Positions 8,853-18,278 are shown, counted from the first letter of the stretch. The stretch is 64,000 bases of DNA from Natrinema zhouii (GCF_013456555.2 NZ_CP084882.1:186001-250000), one strand, 5' to 3'. Numbers and translations are program-made. The notes: generated by a model from the letters alone, not told the origin.

Positions 8853-10664
8853 ATGACGAATCCGACCGACATCCAAGAGCAAGCGTACGTCGCGGTCATC
8901 GATCAGGACGAAGTGACCGACGAGATCAGAGACATCGCGGTCAAATACGACCCACTCAATCGCTCGGGGCGCGAGGGGTTTCACGTCACCGACGACGGGG
9001 AGTTACACATCGACGACGACGTCGTAATGCGCGAACACAAGCTCATCGAAAAGAAAATCCCCAACGACGCGATTCGGATCGTGCCGCTCCCCGCCGAAAC
9101 CGGCCAGCTCGTTCACCAGTACGGCGATAACGGGTTCCGACTCTACGAACTTCCGATGCCCGAGGACGGAGCCGTGATCGGCCTGCTTGGACGCAATGGG
9201 ATCGGGAAGAGTACGGCGTTACGGATCCTTGCTGGAGAGACGATCCCAAACTTTGGGCACGAGGACGACCCCGACTGGGACCGCGCGATCGACACGTTTC
9301 GCGGTACGACACTTCAAACACACCTCGAGCGACTCCGCAGCGAAGACGTAACGACAGCGACCAAACACCAGCGAGTCGAGGCACCCGTAGACGAGGCGAC
9401 TGCAGACGAGACGGTCCGAACACGGCTGGCCGCGTACTCGAACGGAGCGAACAGTTCCCGAGACAGGGTGAACGACCTCGTAGACGAACTCGACCTGACG
9501 CCGCTTCTCGACCGGGCGATTGGCGATCTCTCGGGCGGTGAACACCAGCGCCTCGCGATCGCGACCACGCTGGCGACCGACGCTGACCTTTACCTGTTCG
9601 ACGAACCGTCGTCGTTCCTGGACGTCGAACGACGACTGAGCGTCGCCCAAACGATCCGCGACCGGATCACTGAGGCAGGGGCCGCGGCGGTAGTCGTCGA
9701 ACACGACCTGGCGACCCTCGACCTTCTCGCCGACGGGATCCACGTCGCCTACGGGGAACCGGGAGATTTCGGTGTCGTTGCCCAACGTCTCGGATCCCGC
9801 GAGGGTATCAACCAGTTCCTCAAGGGACAGCTTCGACAGGAAAACGTCCGGATCAGAGATAAGTCGATCACATTCCCGGGGCCACGGGAGCGGTCGGTCC
9901 CCGAGACGAAGGCAGTCCTCGAGTATCCGGACCTCGAGGTCAGCTTCGAGGAGTTCTCGCTGACCGTCGAGGCCGGCGCCGTCCACGAGGGCGAATCGAT
10001 CGGGATCGTCGGGGCGAACGCCCTCGGAAAGACGACGTTCGCGAAACTACTCGCGGGAGGCATCGAACCCGACGATGGGACCGTCCCCGACCACGCGACT
10101 GTCTCGTACAAACCGCAGTACATCGTTCCGGACGACGAGACGGTTCGAGAACGGTTCGTGCGGGTTACCGACGTCAGTTCGCAGGCGTTCGAGACGCGGA
10201 TCGCAAAGCCGTTCGACCTCGAGACGCTGTTCGATCGCCCGCTTTCGGAGCTCTCCGGCGGCGAACTCCAGCGGGTCGCGGTGGCACTGTGTCTCGCCCG
10301 CGAGGCCGACATCTACCTTCTGGACGAGCCGTCGGCGTTTCTCGACGTCGACCGCCGCGTAGCTGTTGCCGACCAGCTCCGTCGGTTCGCCCGCCAACGC
10401 GACCGGCCACTGCTCGTGATCGACCACGACCTCTTCCTGATCAATCGCGTGTCGGATCGACTGGTCGTTTTCGACGGCGAGTCCGGGACGTACGGGGAGG
10501 CAACCGCGCCACAACCCATGCGCGAGGGGATGAACGATTTCCTCTCCTCGCTGGACGTGACGTTCCGCCGCGACGAGCAAACCGGCCGGCCTCGGGTCAA
10601 CAAACCGGGTAGTCAGCTCGACCGAAAACAGAAGCGCAATGGGGAGTACTACTACACCATGTGA
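8853..10664 (+). CDS. ABCE1/RLI-type twin ATPase lacking all Fe-S cysteines
   Basis: A 603-residue homologue of the ribosome-recycling ATPase ABCE1. Both nucleotide domains look intact: Walker A GRNGIGKST (113-121), signature LSGGEHQR, Walker B LYLFDEPSSFLDV; then GANALGKTT, LSGGELQR, IYLLDEPSAFLDV, and the ABCE1 end TGRPRVNKPGSQLDRKQK. The N-terminal ~80 residues align with the double [4Fe-4S] domain (AVIDQDEV..., then KKIPNDAIRIVPLP for the usual KKCPFEAISIVNLP), but all eight cysteines are replaced. Canonical ABCE1 needs these clusters for ribosome splitting. It overlaps the convergent DsrE gene by 13 bases. Confidence 0.9.
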   Translation: MTNPTDIQEQAYVAVIDQDEVTDEIRDIAVKYDPLNRSGREGFHVTDDGELHIDDDVVMREHKLIEKKIPNDAIRIVPLPAETGQLVHQYGDNGFRLYELPMPEDGAVIGLLGRNGIGKSTALRILAGETIPNFGHEDDPDWDRAIDTFRGTTLQTHLERLRSEDVTTATKHQRVEAPVDEATADETVRTRLAAYSNGANSSRDRVNDLVDELDLTPLLDRAIGDLSGGEHQRLAIATTLATDADLYLFDEPSSFLDVERRLSVAQTIRDRITEAGAAAVVVEHDLATLDLLADGIHVAYGEPGDFGVVAQRLGSREGINQFLKGQLRQENVRIRDKSITFPGPRERSVPETKAVLEYPDLEVSFEEFSLTVEAGAVHEGESIGIVGANALGKTTFAKLLAGGIEPDDGTVPDHATVSYKPQYIVPDDETVRERFVRVTDVSSQAFETRIAKPFDLETLFDRPLSELSGGELQRVAVALCLAREADIYLLDEPSAFLDVDRRVAVADQLRRFARQRDRPLLVIDHDLFLINRVSDRLVVFDGESGTYGEATAPQPMREGMNDFLSSLDVTFRRDEQTGRPRVNKPGSQLDRKQKRNGEYYYTM

Positions 10665-11002
10665 ATTTCGTACCCCTCGTCGACTAACTCTGCCACGTCA
10701 GGTGCGTGGTCGGTACCTTCGATCTCGAATCCCTCGCTCTCGACGGCTTCTACAACGCCCTTAAACGAAGCACAGTGATCGCAGACCCCCGCGATGAGGT
10801 CACGTTCTTTCGCACGGGCGTAGGCATCCAGCGCGGGTTGGGGCCGCTCCTCGAGATCGTCGAACCAGTACGTCGCTTCCCCATCGAAGTACACTTCGAC
10901 ATCGTGGCCGGCATCATCGAGCTGTGCAGCATAGGTCAGCGGGTTGGCAAACTTACCCGGATACTCCGGATGGGACAGGAGTATGAACGCATGTTTCGAC
11001 AT
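10652..11002 (-). CDS. DsrE-like protein
   Basis: A 116-residue protein, MSKHAFILLSHPEYPGKFAN, with a Rossmann-like DsrE/DsrF fold pattern (FILLS strand, AAQLDDAGHDVEVYFDGEA) and a possible sulfur-carrying cysteine pair in GVCDHCASFKGV (~72-83). ATG 11002 is preferred over GTG 11008. DsrE-type proteins pass sulfane sulfur between partners. It is convergent with the ABCE1 paralog, and the two 3' ends overlap by 13 bases. Confidence 0.8.
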   Translation of the reverse strand: MSKHAFILLSHPEYPGKFANPLTYAAQLDDAGHDVEVYFDGEATYWFDDLEERPQPALDAYARAKERDLIAGVCDHCASFKGVVEAVESEGFEIEGTDHAPDVAELVDEGYEIHMV

Positions 11003-11170
11003 GATCACTATAGGGTACGTGCGTCGGTCAGGTAACGTTTAGTCCAAATATCTTTTCAGTTCAGTTATATGGACTCGGACGTCAGTTGAGAACTAGCGGT
11101 CAGATGTGAGTAAACCTGTCGTTAGCATAGAGATATTCGAACGACACTATTTCCGGGTGCGATCAAGGGA

Positions 11171-11391
11171 TCAGACGGTCTCGACGTGAACCTCTGTTAC
11201 GCCGGGGAAGTTCCATTGCGAGGTGGCTCTGGATTGCCTCATCGTCATCGGCGAGATGCCACACCCTCCTCACGCACCCGGGAGTTGGATCCAGACTGCT
11301 CCCGAGTCGGGATCGACGTCCCGGACGGCAGCTTCCCCGCCGTGCATCGCGATCTGGGGAAAGTTTTTGCGCAGAAACGACCGGACGTCGT
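11171..11391 (-). pseudogene. NifU/Nfu-type Fe-S scaffold domain, C-terminal remnant
   Basis: Reading leftwards from the inversion joint: VDDDVRSFLRKNFPQIAMHG, then GEAAVRDVDPDSGAVWIQLPGA, an in-frame TGA, and GGCGISPM. This is the Nfu C-terminal domain whose CxxC holds a transient [4Fe-4S] cluster. The stop sits exactly where the first cysteine should be. The N-terminus is missing beyond 11391 and the tail is diverged. It is dead, but shows an Fe-S assembly gene once sat beside the sulfur genes. Confidence 0.78.
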
Positions 11392-11401
11392 CATCCACAG
11401 T
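11384..11401 (+). repeat. Inverted repeat at right edge of inverted segment
   Basis: GACGTCGTCATCCACAGT, the partner of 2125-2142 (17/18 identical, opposite strand). It lies at the joint between the Nfu remnant and the metB C-terminal remnant. Confidence 0.8.
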
Positions 11402-11971
11402 GCGACGAAGTATCTGAACGGCCACAGCGATTCGATAGGGGGTGCTATCCTGACTGATGACGATGAAATAGCAGACTCGGTGCGGCACACGCAGGCTTAC
11501 GATCTCGGTGGAACGCTTGCTCCGTTCGACTGTTATCTCACGCTCCGCGGGCTACGGACGCTTCCGCTTCGGATGGACCAACACGAAACTAACGCCGCCA
11601 AACTCGTGCGGTTCCTCGACGGTCATCCAGCGACGATACAGGTCAATTATCCCGGATTACAGCAGCATCCCCAACACGACCTCGCTCGCGAACAGATGGA
11701 CGGGTTCGGTGGTATCGTCTCGTTCGAGTTGGACGCGACGGGTGTCGAGACGCAGGCTGTCCTCGAGGAACTCACTACGTTCACGCTTGCCGTGAGTCTC
11801 GGGGGGACCGAATCGCTCGTCGACCATCCCGCGACGATGTCTGCATCGTACCTCTCCGACGCGGAGCGAGAGGAAGCCGGAATTCCGGATTCTCTCGTCC
11901 GCATTCCCGTCGGTATCGAGCACGTTGACGACCTCCGCGCCGATCTTGGTCGAGCATTTGTACATCTTTAA
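11391..11971 (+). pseudogene. Cystathionine gamma-synthase/lyase, C-terminal half (remnant)
   Basis: From VVIHSATKYLNGHSDSIGG, with the PLP lysine, to the C-terminus (SLGGTESLVDHPATMSAS...LGRAFVHL) the frame is open and closely follows the intact metB. The first half is missing; the open frame to the left (from 11186) is not MetB but antisense of the Nfu remnant. The matching N-terminal half lies at 2122-2753 on the other strand. Confidence 0.88.
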
Positions 11972-12229
11972 AGCGGTTTGATTCCAGAATTTTATAGACT
12001 ACCGAAATTTGCGGATTTCATCATTAGAGCCAGATTCCTTATAGACTCATTCTTCCTCTAAGTATCTTCTTAAAACCGGTCTTCAAATGGATTATAATTT
12101 TGTCCGAATTCAATAGGATAGTGGCTGGTTCCTAACCATTGGGAATTTGATCTACATTTATGGTTAAGTCAGCCCTATGCGCTAGGTGACCACACAGCAA
12201 ATCTCATCCAAAAGCACTTCACATAAATT

Positions 12230-13201
12230 ATGAAAGATCGCCATATAAAGGTAGAACAGAAAGCAACTACGCATGAGATATCTGATCAGTCAGAATCTGC
12301 AGAATCAAAGGTAGTATGCCCTGAATGTGATGGACAGGTAATTCAGGATAGCGAACATGGGGAGGCAAGATGTAACAAGTGTGGACTTATTACTGCTGAG
12401 GAGATCATTGACCGTGGCCCAGAGTGGCGAGCGTTTGGAGATGAAGAACGTTTAAAGCGTAGTAGAGTTGGTGCACCATCAACCGAACTTCGGCACGATA
12501 GTGGACTCAGTACAACGATTGACTGGCGAAATAAGGATGGATATGGAAATCAACTCTCCTCGAAAAGAAAGGAGTTGTTTCGACGGTTAAGGAAATGGGA
12601 TCAGAGATTTGTCACTAAGAATGCTCAGGAGCGTAACCTCAAGCATGCTTTTGGAGAGATTGATCGGATGGCATCAGCGCTAGGATTTCCACAACCTTGT
12701 CGGGAAACTGCTGGTGTTATCTATCGACAAGCTGTTGACCAAGAACTCTTGCCAGGGCGAACAATCGAAGGAATGACAACAGCCAGTTTGTATGCTGCTG
12801 CGCGCCAACATGGGACACCACGGACACTAGTTGAGTTTGAGACTGTAAGTCGAGTTGCAAAAGTACGTATTCAACGAGCATACCGCTATATTTCTCAGGA
12901 GCTTTCTTTACAACTTAAGCCAGTGGATCCACTCCAATATGTCCCACAATTTGCATCTGAACTTGGCGTGAGTGAGGAAGCAGAGCAGTTAACGCGAAGA
13001 CTACTTGAAGCGGCAAAATCGGAGTCTTTACACAGCGGCCAAAGTCCAGCAAGTATTACTGCTGCGGCATTATACGCAGCTGCCCAATTAACAAATGAGA
13101 AAGTCACACAAGATACAGTGAGTAATGCTACCCATGTGAGTTGCGTAACGATCAGAAACCATTACCCAGAAATACTTGATGCATACGAAAACTACAGTTG
13201 A
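12230..13201 (+). CDS. tfb: Transcription initiation factor IIB (TFB)
   Basis: A 323-residue TFB with an N-terminal zinc ribbon CPECDGQV...CNKCGLI (~30-55), a B-finger region EWRAFGDEERLKRSRVGAPS, and two cyclin folds (~120-215 and ~220-320). It bridges TBP and RNA polymerase at promoters. Haloarchaea carry many TFB paralogs with distinct gene sets. Base composition is clearly AT-richer than its neighbours (AAA, ATT codons common), suggesting recent acquisition. It is monocistronic, preceded by 258 AT-rich bases. Confidence 0.93.
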   Translation: MKDRHIKVEQKATTHEISDQSESAESKVVCPECDGQVIQDSEHGEARCNKCGLITAEEIIDRGPEWRAFGDEERLKRSRVGAPSTELRHDSGLSTTIDWRNKDGYGNQLSSKRKELFRRLRKWDQRFVTKNAQERNLKHAFGEIDRMASALGFPQPCRETAGVIYRQAVDQELLPGRTIEGMTTASLYAAARQHGTPRTLVEFETVSRVAKVRIQRAYRYISQELSLQLKPVDPLQYVPQFASELGVSEEAEQLTRRLLEAAKSESLHSGQSPASITAAALYAAAQLTNEKVTQDTVSNATHVSCVTIRNHYPEILDAYENYS

Positions 13202-13429
13202 ATCAGTTTTCATTCCCCAGGCATAGATGAGAGAGCAATCGATTTTGAACAATGTCGAGCGAATTCTCCATAGAACCTCAGATTTCTCCCAAGCAACTGG
13301 TTACGTTTACTCCAGACTATATGTCCATACCAATGCTTACGGGGGGTAGCGTGTTGGCAGTGACACTGATAGATAACCGCGATACTTGAAAGGAGGATGC
13401 CTCCTATGACGGACGGTTGTTTCAGGGAA

Positions 13430-13666
13430 TCAATTGTGTGCCGTCATGTCAGAAATCGCGATCGCATCGACAGGACAGACTCATGCAGCCATTTTTGCAT
13501 CCATCTCTTCGTCGTTGGTGACTTCCCGTCCGTACAAATCCGACTCTATTTCATCGCTTTCGAGAAGGGGAGCCTTTCCCGCGTCTCGATCCTCGATAAA
13601 TGCTTCCCACTCTTTGACACAGTTGAAAATCCCAGTACAGGTTGCTTGATCGAATTCAACCTGCAT
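13430..13666 (-). pseudogene. 4Fe-4S ferredoxin-like gene with in-frame stop
   Basis: MQVEFDQATCTGIFNCVKEW opens a short haloarchaeal ferredoxin. After DEEMDAKMAA the frame hits a TGA (13478-13480), then continues VCPVDAIAISDMTAHN to a second TGA. The continuation supplies the C-terminal VCPVDAI cluster motif, so the ancestral protein was ~78 residues and a CGA-to-TGA change could have broken it. A truncated product would lack the last cluster ligand. Confidence 0.75.
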
Positions 13667-13765
13667 TGTAATCTCTCTTCATAATTTGTCAAGGCAGTAT
13701 ATTGAAACTGCATCTATGTAGTCGCTGATCAGAATGTGGTTGTATGTTCAGAGACATAGTACATA

Positions 13766-13873
13766 TCACTCGATTTTTAGTACTCGATTACAGTCAGGAC
13801 ACTCCTCATCAACGATTGTTACCTGTGCATCACATTCTGGACAATACTCTCTGTAACAGGTTCGTTCACCCAT
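13766..13873 (-). CDS. 35-residue zinc-ribbon microprotein
   Basis: MGERTCYREYCPECDAQVTI followed by VDEECPDCNRVLKIE. Two CPxC knuckles 12 residues apart would bind one zinc. CPxCG-type proteins of this size are abundant and often functional in haloarchaea. The length, acidic composition and paired knuckles argue for a real gene; the start is the only ATG. It faces the decayed oxidoreductase copy. Confidence 0.65.
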   Translation of the reverse strand: MGERTCYREYCPECDAQVTIVDEECPDCNRVLKIE

Positions 13874-15398
13874 ACACTATGAGTACGGTGCTATCATCAA
13901 AAAGCTCCCGTCCAAACCTGTTTTAGTCGCGACCAAAGTTTACTAGAGTGGCATTCTTTGTTCACGTATGGCCGACGGCCTAGCATTCCCATGGTGGCTT
14001 CGGATCACTCACTGGTTCAACTTCTTTTTCATCATTCTGTTGTTCCGGAATGGATACGAGATCCTGATGAGTCATCCGAAACTTTACTGGAACGACGACG
14101 CCGAACCCGGCGATGAGTGGATCCGTGTCGGTGATGAGGAACGGACAACCGACTTCGACAAGGAGGTCATCGACGGAGAGAACCTCTGGGCCGCTGAAGA
14201 CGAAATTGACCTTCCATCCGCCCTTATCTCTCTCCCCGGCCGAGACGCGGTCGGCATGGGACGGCACTGGCATTTCTGGGGTGCGCTTGGCTGGACCGTC
14301 TGTGGACTCCTCTATGCTGGTGCCCTCTTTGTATCAGGAGAGTGAACACGATTCGTCCCGGTGACCCTTGAAATCTTCCCATAAGCTTGGAACGACCTGC
14401 TCACATACGCACAGCTACAGATCTCCCACGCCAACGGCTACAACGCACTGCAGCAACTCACGTACTTCAGCGTCATTTTTATACTGTCGCCAGTGATGAT
14501 TCTTACCGGAATTTTCCAAGCACCCGCCTTCCGGGCGCACTCCCCTGATTGGTTCGGGACCACCGACAGTTCAACCGAAGTCTCCACTCCCTCGTGGCCG
14601 CACACGGGTTCTGGTCGAAGATGGGGAAGATTGTTCTTGGGAGTTCGACAGCCTCGACAGAACTGACCATGGCTCTCACCCTCATAGGTGTCGTTATCGT
14701 CTTCGGTTTCGCAGGGTTCGCAACGTGGATATCCCTCAAGCGGCCCTATTTTACACAGAATTCACTTGAGGTCGGCGTCGATCCGTTGCTGAAAGGACTC
14801 TTTCACCAAGTTTCATTCGTCGACGGCGACGACAGGGAGATTAAGTCCGACTTCGCACGGGTCAACGGAAAACCGCCGCGCAATGACGAGTACCGCTACT
14901 ACTACGAGAACGGGTTCGAAGACTGGACCGTGACCGTTGATGGCCTTGTTGAGAACGAACTTGAGTTGACGAATGAGGAGATCCGTGAGATGGACCAGCG
15001 GGAGAACATCACCCGTCACGACTGTATCCAAGGATGGACCTACTACGCCAAGTGGGGCGGCGTCCCGCTGTCGGAGATCATAGACCGATTTAATCCCCAC
15101 GAGGATGCCGAATGGCTTGTCTTCTGGACGCTCGACGAGAAGTGGGAGTACTCCGCAGATGGTCCGTTTGAGGTTGATCCTGCGGTTCCGGAATTCTACT
15201 ACGAGGCGATTCGGCTCACTAAAGCCCGCGAACCACGATCGATCCTGTCCCGTTTCGACGTGATAAGGTTACCGAGCAAGCAACAACGCAAGAGACTATG
15301 GTCTGTCAGATCGCAAAGCAGTTCAAAGGGACGAAGACGTAATCTACCAGCCGCAATCGTCCAGACTCAGCCTCAATAGCCTGGTAATCACCTGTCTG

Positions 15399-15430
15399 GA
15401 GAGTGCCGCCGCTCCTGCGGCGGCGCTCTC
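15399..15430. terminator. Strong hairpin downstream of the transposase
   Basis: GAGAGTGCCGCCGC-TCCT-GCGGCGGCGCTCTC: a 14-base-pair stem with one G-T pair and a 4-base loop, 18 bases after the transposase stop inside the IS. It may end the transposase transcript or block read-through into the element. Confidence 0.5.
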
Positions 15431-15448
15431 ACGGCGTTATCAGATGAT

Positions 15449-16663
15449 TCACCCGTACACGGGAAGCGACTTGTTCCAGCGTGTACGAATGAGACGGACT
15501 GCTTCCGGCACGCCACCCCGAAGTGGGTGGCAGTGCCGGAACCACTCGATCAACACGTAACCAATCAGCGTACAGAACAACTCGAACAACACGCCGTTTA
15601 CCGATTGTGAATGGAAGTTCTCGATGTTCGTATACTGCTTTAGCTCACGAAACAGAATCTCGATTAACGTCCGAAGCGTGTAGATGTTCATCACGTCCAC
15701 AGGATCGTACTTCTCCGGAGATAGCGTCGTTAGATACGCTATCTCCTCTCCGTCCACGTCCTCAAATACGATCCGCCGAAACGTTTCGCCAGTCTCGGCC
15801 AGTTCAATCAAGTCGTCGCGTACGTGTCGTGTCCCTGCTTCGTCAGTGATGTCGATGTCCTGGATTCGCTCCAGGACATCGACCCGAGAATCTGACTGCA
15901 ACAAACACACGAAGTCCTCTTCACGCTCTTTCAGCGCACAGAAACGGTCATAGTCGAGATAGCCACGGTCGAACACGTGAATTGGCGAGTCGAGGTCTGT
16001 GAAGACCTCGACATCGCCTTGGAGATGGTCGAACTGAGTTGGTTCGCGTGTTTCGCCCGCTGTGACAGACACGCCAAGAGGCTGCTTGGCGTGTCCGTCC
16101 ACACGTGCAGCGAAGTTGAATTTGAGGCCACGGTCACCTGGCTTAATCTCATCAATGGCTTCGCTGTCATGCAGTTCACTTGGAACAGCGACCGACCTGG
16201 TGAGAGCGAGATTTGTTCCGTCGAGAGCGACAACTGCTCGATCGAGCCATTCGAGCCGCTTGCGCTGAACACTGCGTTGGTGATACAGCTGGGGCGAATG
16301 GAGTAGCTCGAAGAAGAGACGAACGACCGCGTGGTAGTCGCGGTCGTTCGTTCGCCGGGAGAACGTTGATGCAGCCATTTCCTCGAGCTGATCATGTGTG
16401 GCTGTTTTCTCGGCAAGTTCAGCGAGCGAGTCAGACGGATTGATGCCCTCGAAGACGCCGACCTTGAGATGGTTCTCAAAGTCGTGCTTGGTCGTGTAGG
16501 TGCCGATATCGAACTGCTCGGCGATGAACTCGCTGTCGACTTCGTCGAGCAGCGAGTAAAATTCGCTTGCAGTCGTGGCTGACTGACAACTCCCTCCGCT
16601 GAGATTCTGGTCAGAAGAACGCTGTGTCAGGGTATGAACCGTTTCGGTCATCAGGCCGAACAT
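15449..16663 (-). CDS. IS4-family transposase (ISH8 type)
   Basis: A 404-residue DDE transposase. DGTNLALTRSV holds the first aspartate, VFDRGYLDYDRF the second, and the Y-x2-R-x3-E-x6-K signature reads YTLRTLIEILFRELKQY near the C-terminus. Length fits the ISH8 group (~400 residues). MTETVHTL at 16651 is an alternative start. No frame damage is seen, so it is probably active. Confidence 0.9.
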   Translation of the reverse strand: MFGLMTETVHTLTQRSSDQNLSGGSCQSATTASEFYSLLDEVDSEFIAEQFDIGTYTTKHDFENHLKVGVFEGINPSDSLAELAEKTATHDQLEEMAASTFSRRTNDRDYHAVVRLFFELLHSPQLYHQRSVQRKRLEWLDRAVVALDGTNLALTRSVAVPSELHDSEAIDEIKPGDRGLKFNFAARVDGHAKQPLGVSVTAGETREPTQFDHLQGDVEVFTDLDSPIHVFDRGYLDYDRFCALKEREEDFVCLLQSDSRVDVLERIQDIDITDEAGTRHVRDDLIELAETGETFRRIVFEDVDGEEIAYLTTLSPEKYDPVDVMNIYTLRTLIEILFRELKQYTNIENFHSQSVNGVLFELFCTLIGYVLIEWFRHCHPLRGGVPEAVRLIRTRWNKSLPVYG

Positions 16664-17081
16664 GACGGCCTGACATCGGATTTAAATACTCGAAACGGGA
16701 CAGGATCGATCCTCGCTTACGAAATGAACGGTGAGGATCTGTCGGTCACCCACGGTGCCCCCTATCGGCTGCGCATCGAAAACCAACTCGGTTATAAAAT
16801 GGCCAAGTGGGTTACCCGCATCGAATTCGTCGAGGACTTCGAGGACATTGGGAAAGGCAAGGGTGGCTGGCGCGACGATGTCTTTCATTACTATCCCAGT
16901 AATACAGACATCTAACCACTGGTTTCGATCAGTACGGCAGTCTGGCCGCCGTCTCGACGAGTTTTCTTGAAGGTTTCCATGACCGTCTCCTGGCGGATGG
17001 TGCCGTGGATATCAAATATATAACGTCTATAGTCCAGTCAAACCTGCCACGACCATTTATCAAAATTCCTGATGAGGAAAT

Positions 17082-17490
17082 TTACGGTATAGAACTCCAT
17101 GATGGAAATATTAGAATCTTCGAGAATGCTTCGACAGGTGTCGCTACAGGAACGATCAATTCGCTCCTGAAGACGATAGTTTCCATCTTCCAAATATCAT
17201 ATTCAATTTGACGAGAAGTGTAACCGTCAATGTCGTATGCTAAGATGTGATCAAAGAACAATGTGACAATGCACTGCCTCCATGCAAGCGACTTGGTAAT
17301 TGCTATCCCTCGAGGCGTTATTTCGATACCAGTGTATTTCTCGTACTCAAGGAAAGAGTCACCGGCTAACTCCCCCTAACATCTCAGACACGCTTGTAGG
17401 ACTCATGTCTAGTCGCTCAGTGGGTTCGCCGGTTCTAATCTGTTTCTTACCTCGAGAGGTAAGCCAGTAGAGGTTAAAACGGTACCATTC
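17082..17490 (-). pseudogene. DtxR/MntR-type metal-dependent repressor, frameshifted
   Basis: The minus strand reads FNLYWLTSRGKKQIRTGEPT, then ERLDMSPTSVSEML, a one-base frameshift near 17375, then ELAGDSFLEYEKYTGIEITP, FFDHILAYDIDGYTSRQIEY and on to a TAA. This is the winged-helix of the DtxR/IdeR/SirR family with its recognition helix (SPTSVSEML) and the start of the metal-binding helix. Metal ligands are poorly kept. No start codon could be fixed at the left end of the frame. Confidence 0.6.
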
Positions 17491-17699
17491 CTTGTTCAAA
17501 CTGTTGGAAGGATATAGTATAAATTCTCTAGTAAGATCAATAATTGTGATTCTGGAAAGTATTATTCGATAGTTTGTACTGCGGGTGGCTCAGAGTGACA
17601 GTTATATAATACAGTCTCTTCTTAAAATCGTCAAAGACTACAGTTATAGTTCAAGAGTCGTTGAAGTCGATACACCAACAGAATCGAACGACCTATCAA

Positions 17700-18065
17700 T
17701 CAGTCGGCCGCTGTGACGATCGCACCCTGGTAGCTCGCGATCTCCTCGAGTACTGCCTCACGATCGTCCTCGCCGACGTCGAATTCAGCGAGCGCGTCGT
17801 CGAGGTGGGTCGCGATCGCCCGAAAGTCCGACGGGGTGATGCCCATATCCGCGTGGACGTCTTCCATCTCCCCGCCCGAGTACTCGATCGGGCCGCCAGT
17901 GACCGAACTAATAAACTGAGCCTGATGGGCGCGCTGTTTCTGCATATCGACATCGTCGAAGTAGCCAACGACCTGTTCGTCTGCCATAACGCGATCGTAG
18001 AATTCATCGACGACCGCCGTGATCGCGTCTTCACCACCTAGTCTTTCATATAGTGTTTCGCTCAT
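17700..18065 (-). CDS. Truncated haemoglobin (group I)
   Basis: A 121-residue globin beginning MSETLYERLGGEDAITAVVD. It has the group I signature YERLGG, FYDRVMADEQVVGYF, and the proximal histidine region HQAQFISSVTGGPIEYSG. The ATG at 18065 is preferred to the longer frame because the domain starts there. Such proteins bind O2/NO in the cytoplasm and often detoxify NO. It is monocistronic; a MITE lies 63 bases upstream of its start. Confidence 0.9.
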   Translation of the reverse strand: MSETLYERLGGEDAITAVVDEFYDRVMADEQVVGYFDDVDMQKQRAHQAQFISSVTGGPIEYSGGEMEDVHADMGITPSDFRAIATHLDDALAEFDVGEDDREAVLEEIASYQGAIVTAAD

Positions 18066-18127
18066 CAACAGCAAATACGGATCTAAGGCAGATAAGGCAT
18101 AGGAAAAATTTGTTTGGATAAGGTCCA

Positions 18128-18278
18128 CAGCGTGTCATAGAATGCGTCTCATACCCTTTACCTGTTGATTATACCATTCCCAATTCGCGTGTAACCCTAT
18201 GAGTTTCGTCAATCATGAGTTTTAATCATAACTGGGGCTGCGAATAATTCCCGTTGAGAACCATTGTGTGACACGCTC
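18128..18278. mobile_element. 151-bp MITE with 9-base target duplication
   Basis: Left end CAGCGTGTCATAGAATGC and right end (complement) GAGCGTGTCACACAATGG form imperfect terminal inverted repeats, 19 of 24 bases matching. TAAGGTCCA is duplicated directly at 18119-18127 and 18279-18287. There is no coding capacity. The parent element is not in this window. Confidence 0.75.

Larger units (their letters stand above)
15245..16703 (-). mobile_element. IS4-family (ISH8-like) insertion sequence, 1459 bp
   Basis: Ends are CTGTCCCGTTTCGA (15245) and its exact complement TCGAAACGGGACAG (16703). The host gene is duplicated as GATCGATC at 15237-15244 and 16704-16711. A 10-base duplication (GATCGATCCT) is an equally valid reading if the ends are set two bases in. 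One full-length transposase is encoded. The element looks complete and recent. Confidence 0.88.
13968..16915 (+). pseudogene. Second cytochrome b/molybdopterin oxidoreductase copy, decayed and split by an IS
   Basis: MADGLAFPWWLRITHWFNFF closely follows the intact fusion at 4199-5734. The frame breaks at 14343 (SGE then TGA for tryptophan) and at a TAA in FP*AWND. A deletion and frameshift near 14560 removes part of the haem helices. The frame resumes through VAAHGFWSKMG and the Mo-site RHDCIQGWTYYAKWGG to REPRSIL at 15244, where an IS4-type element is inserted. The tail ILAYEMNGEDL...YYPSNTDI resumes at 16704. The copy was probably dead before or soon after the insertion. Confidence 0.9.

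Noticed and set aside
11171..11391. TGA in place of the first cysteine of the Nfu CxxC motif, as if selenocysteine
   Set aside because: The gene lacks its N-terminus and diverges after the stop. No selenocysteine machinery is known in haloarchaea, and the nearby gene fragments are also dead.
15399..15430. Hairpin as an integron or attachment site
   Set aside because: It lies within the IS4-type element just after the transposase stop; a terminator-like role is simpler.
17005..17211. 68-residue plus-strand frame
   Set aside because: No family signal, and the opposite strand reads as a DtxR-like repressor remnant.
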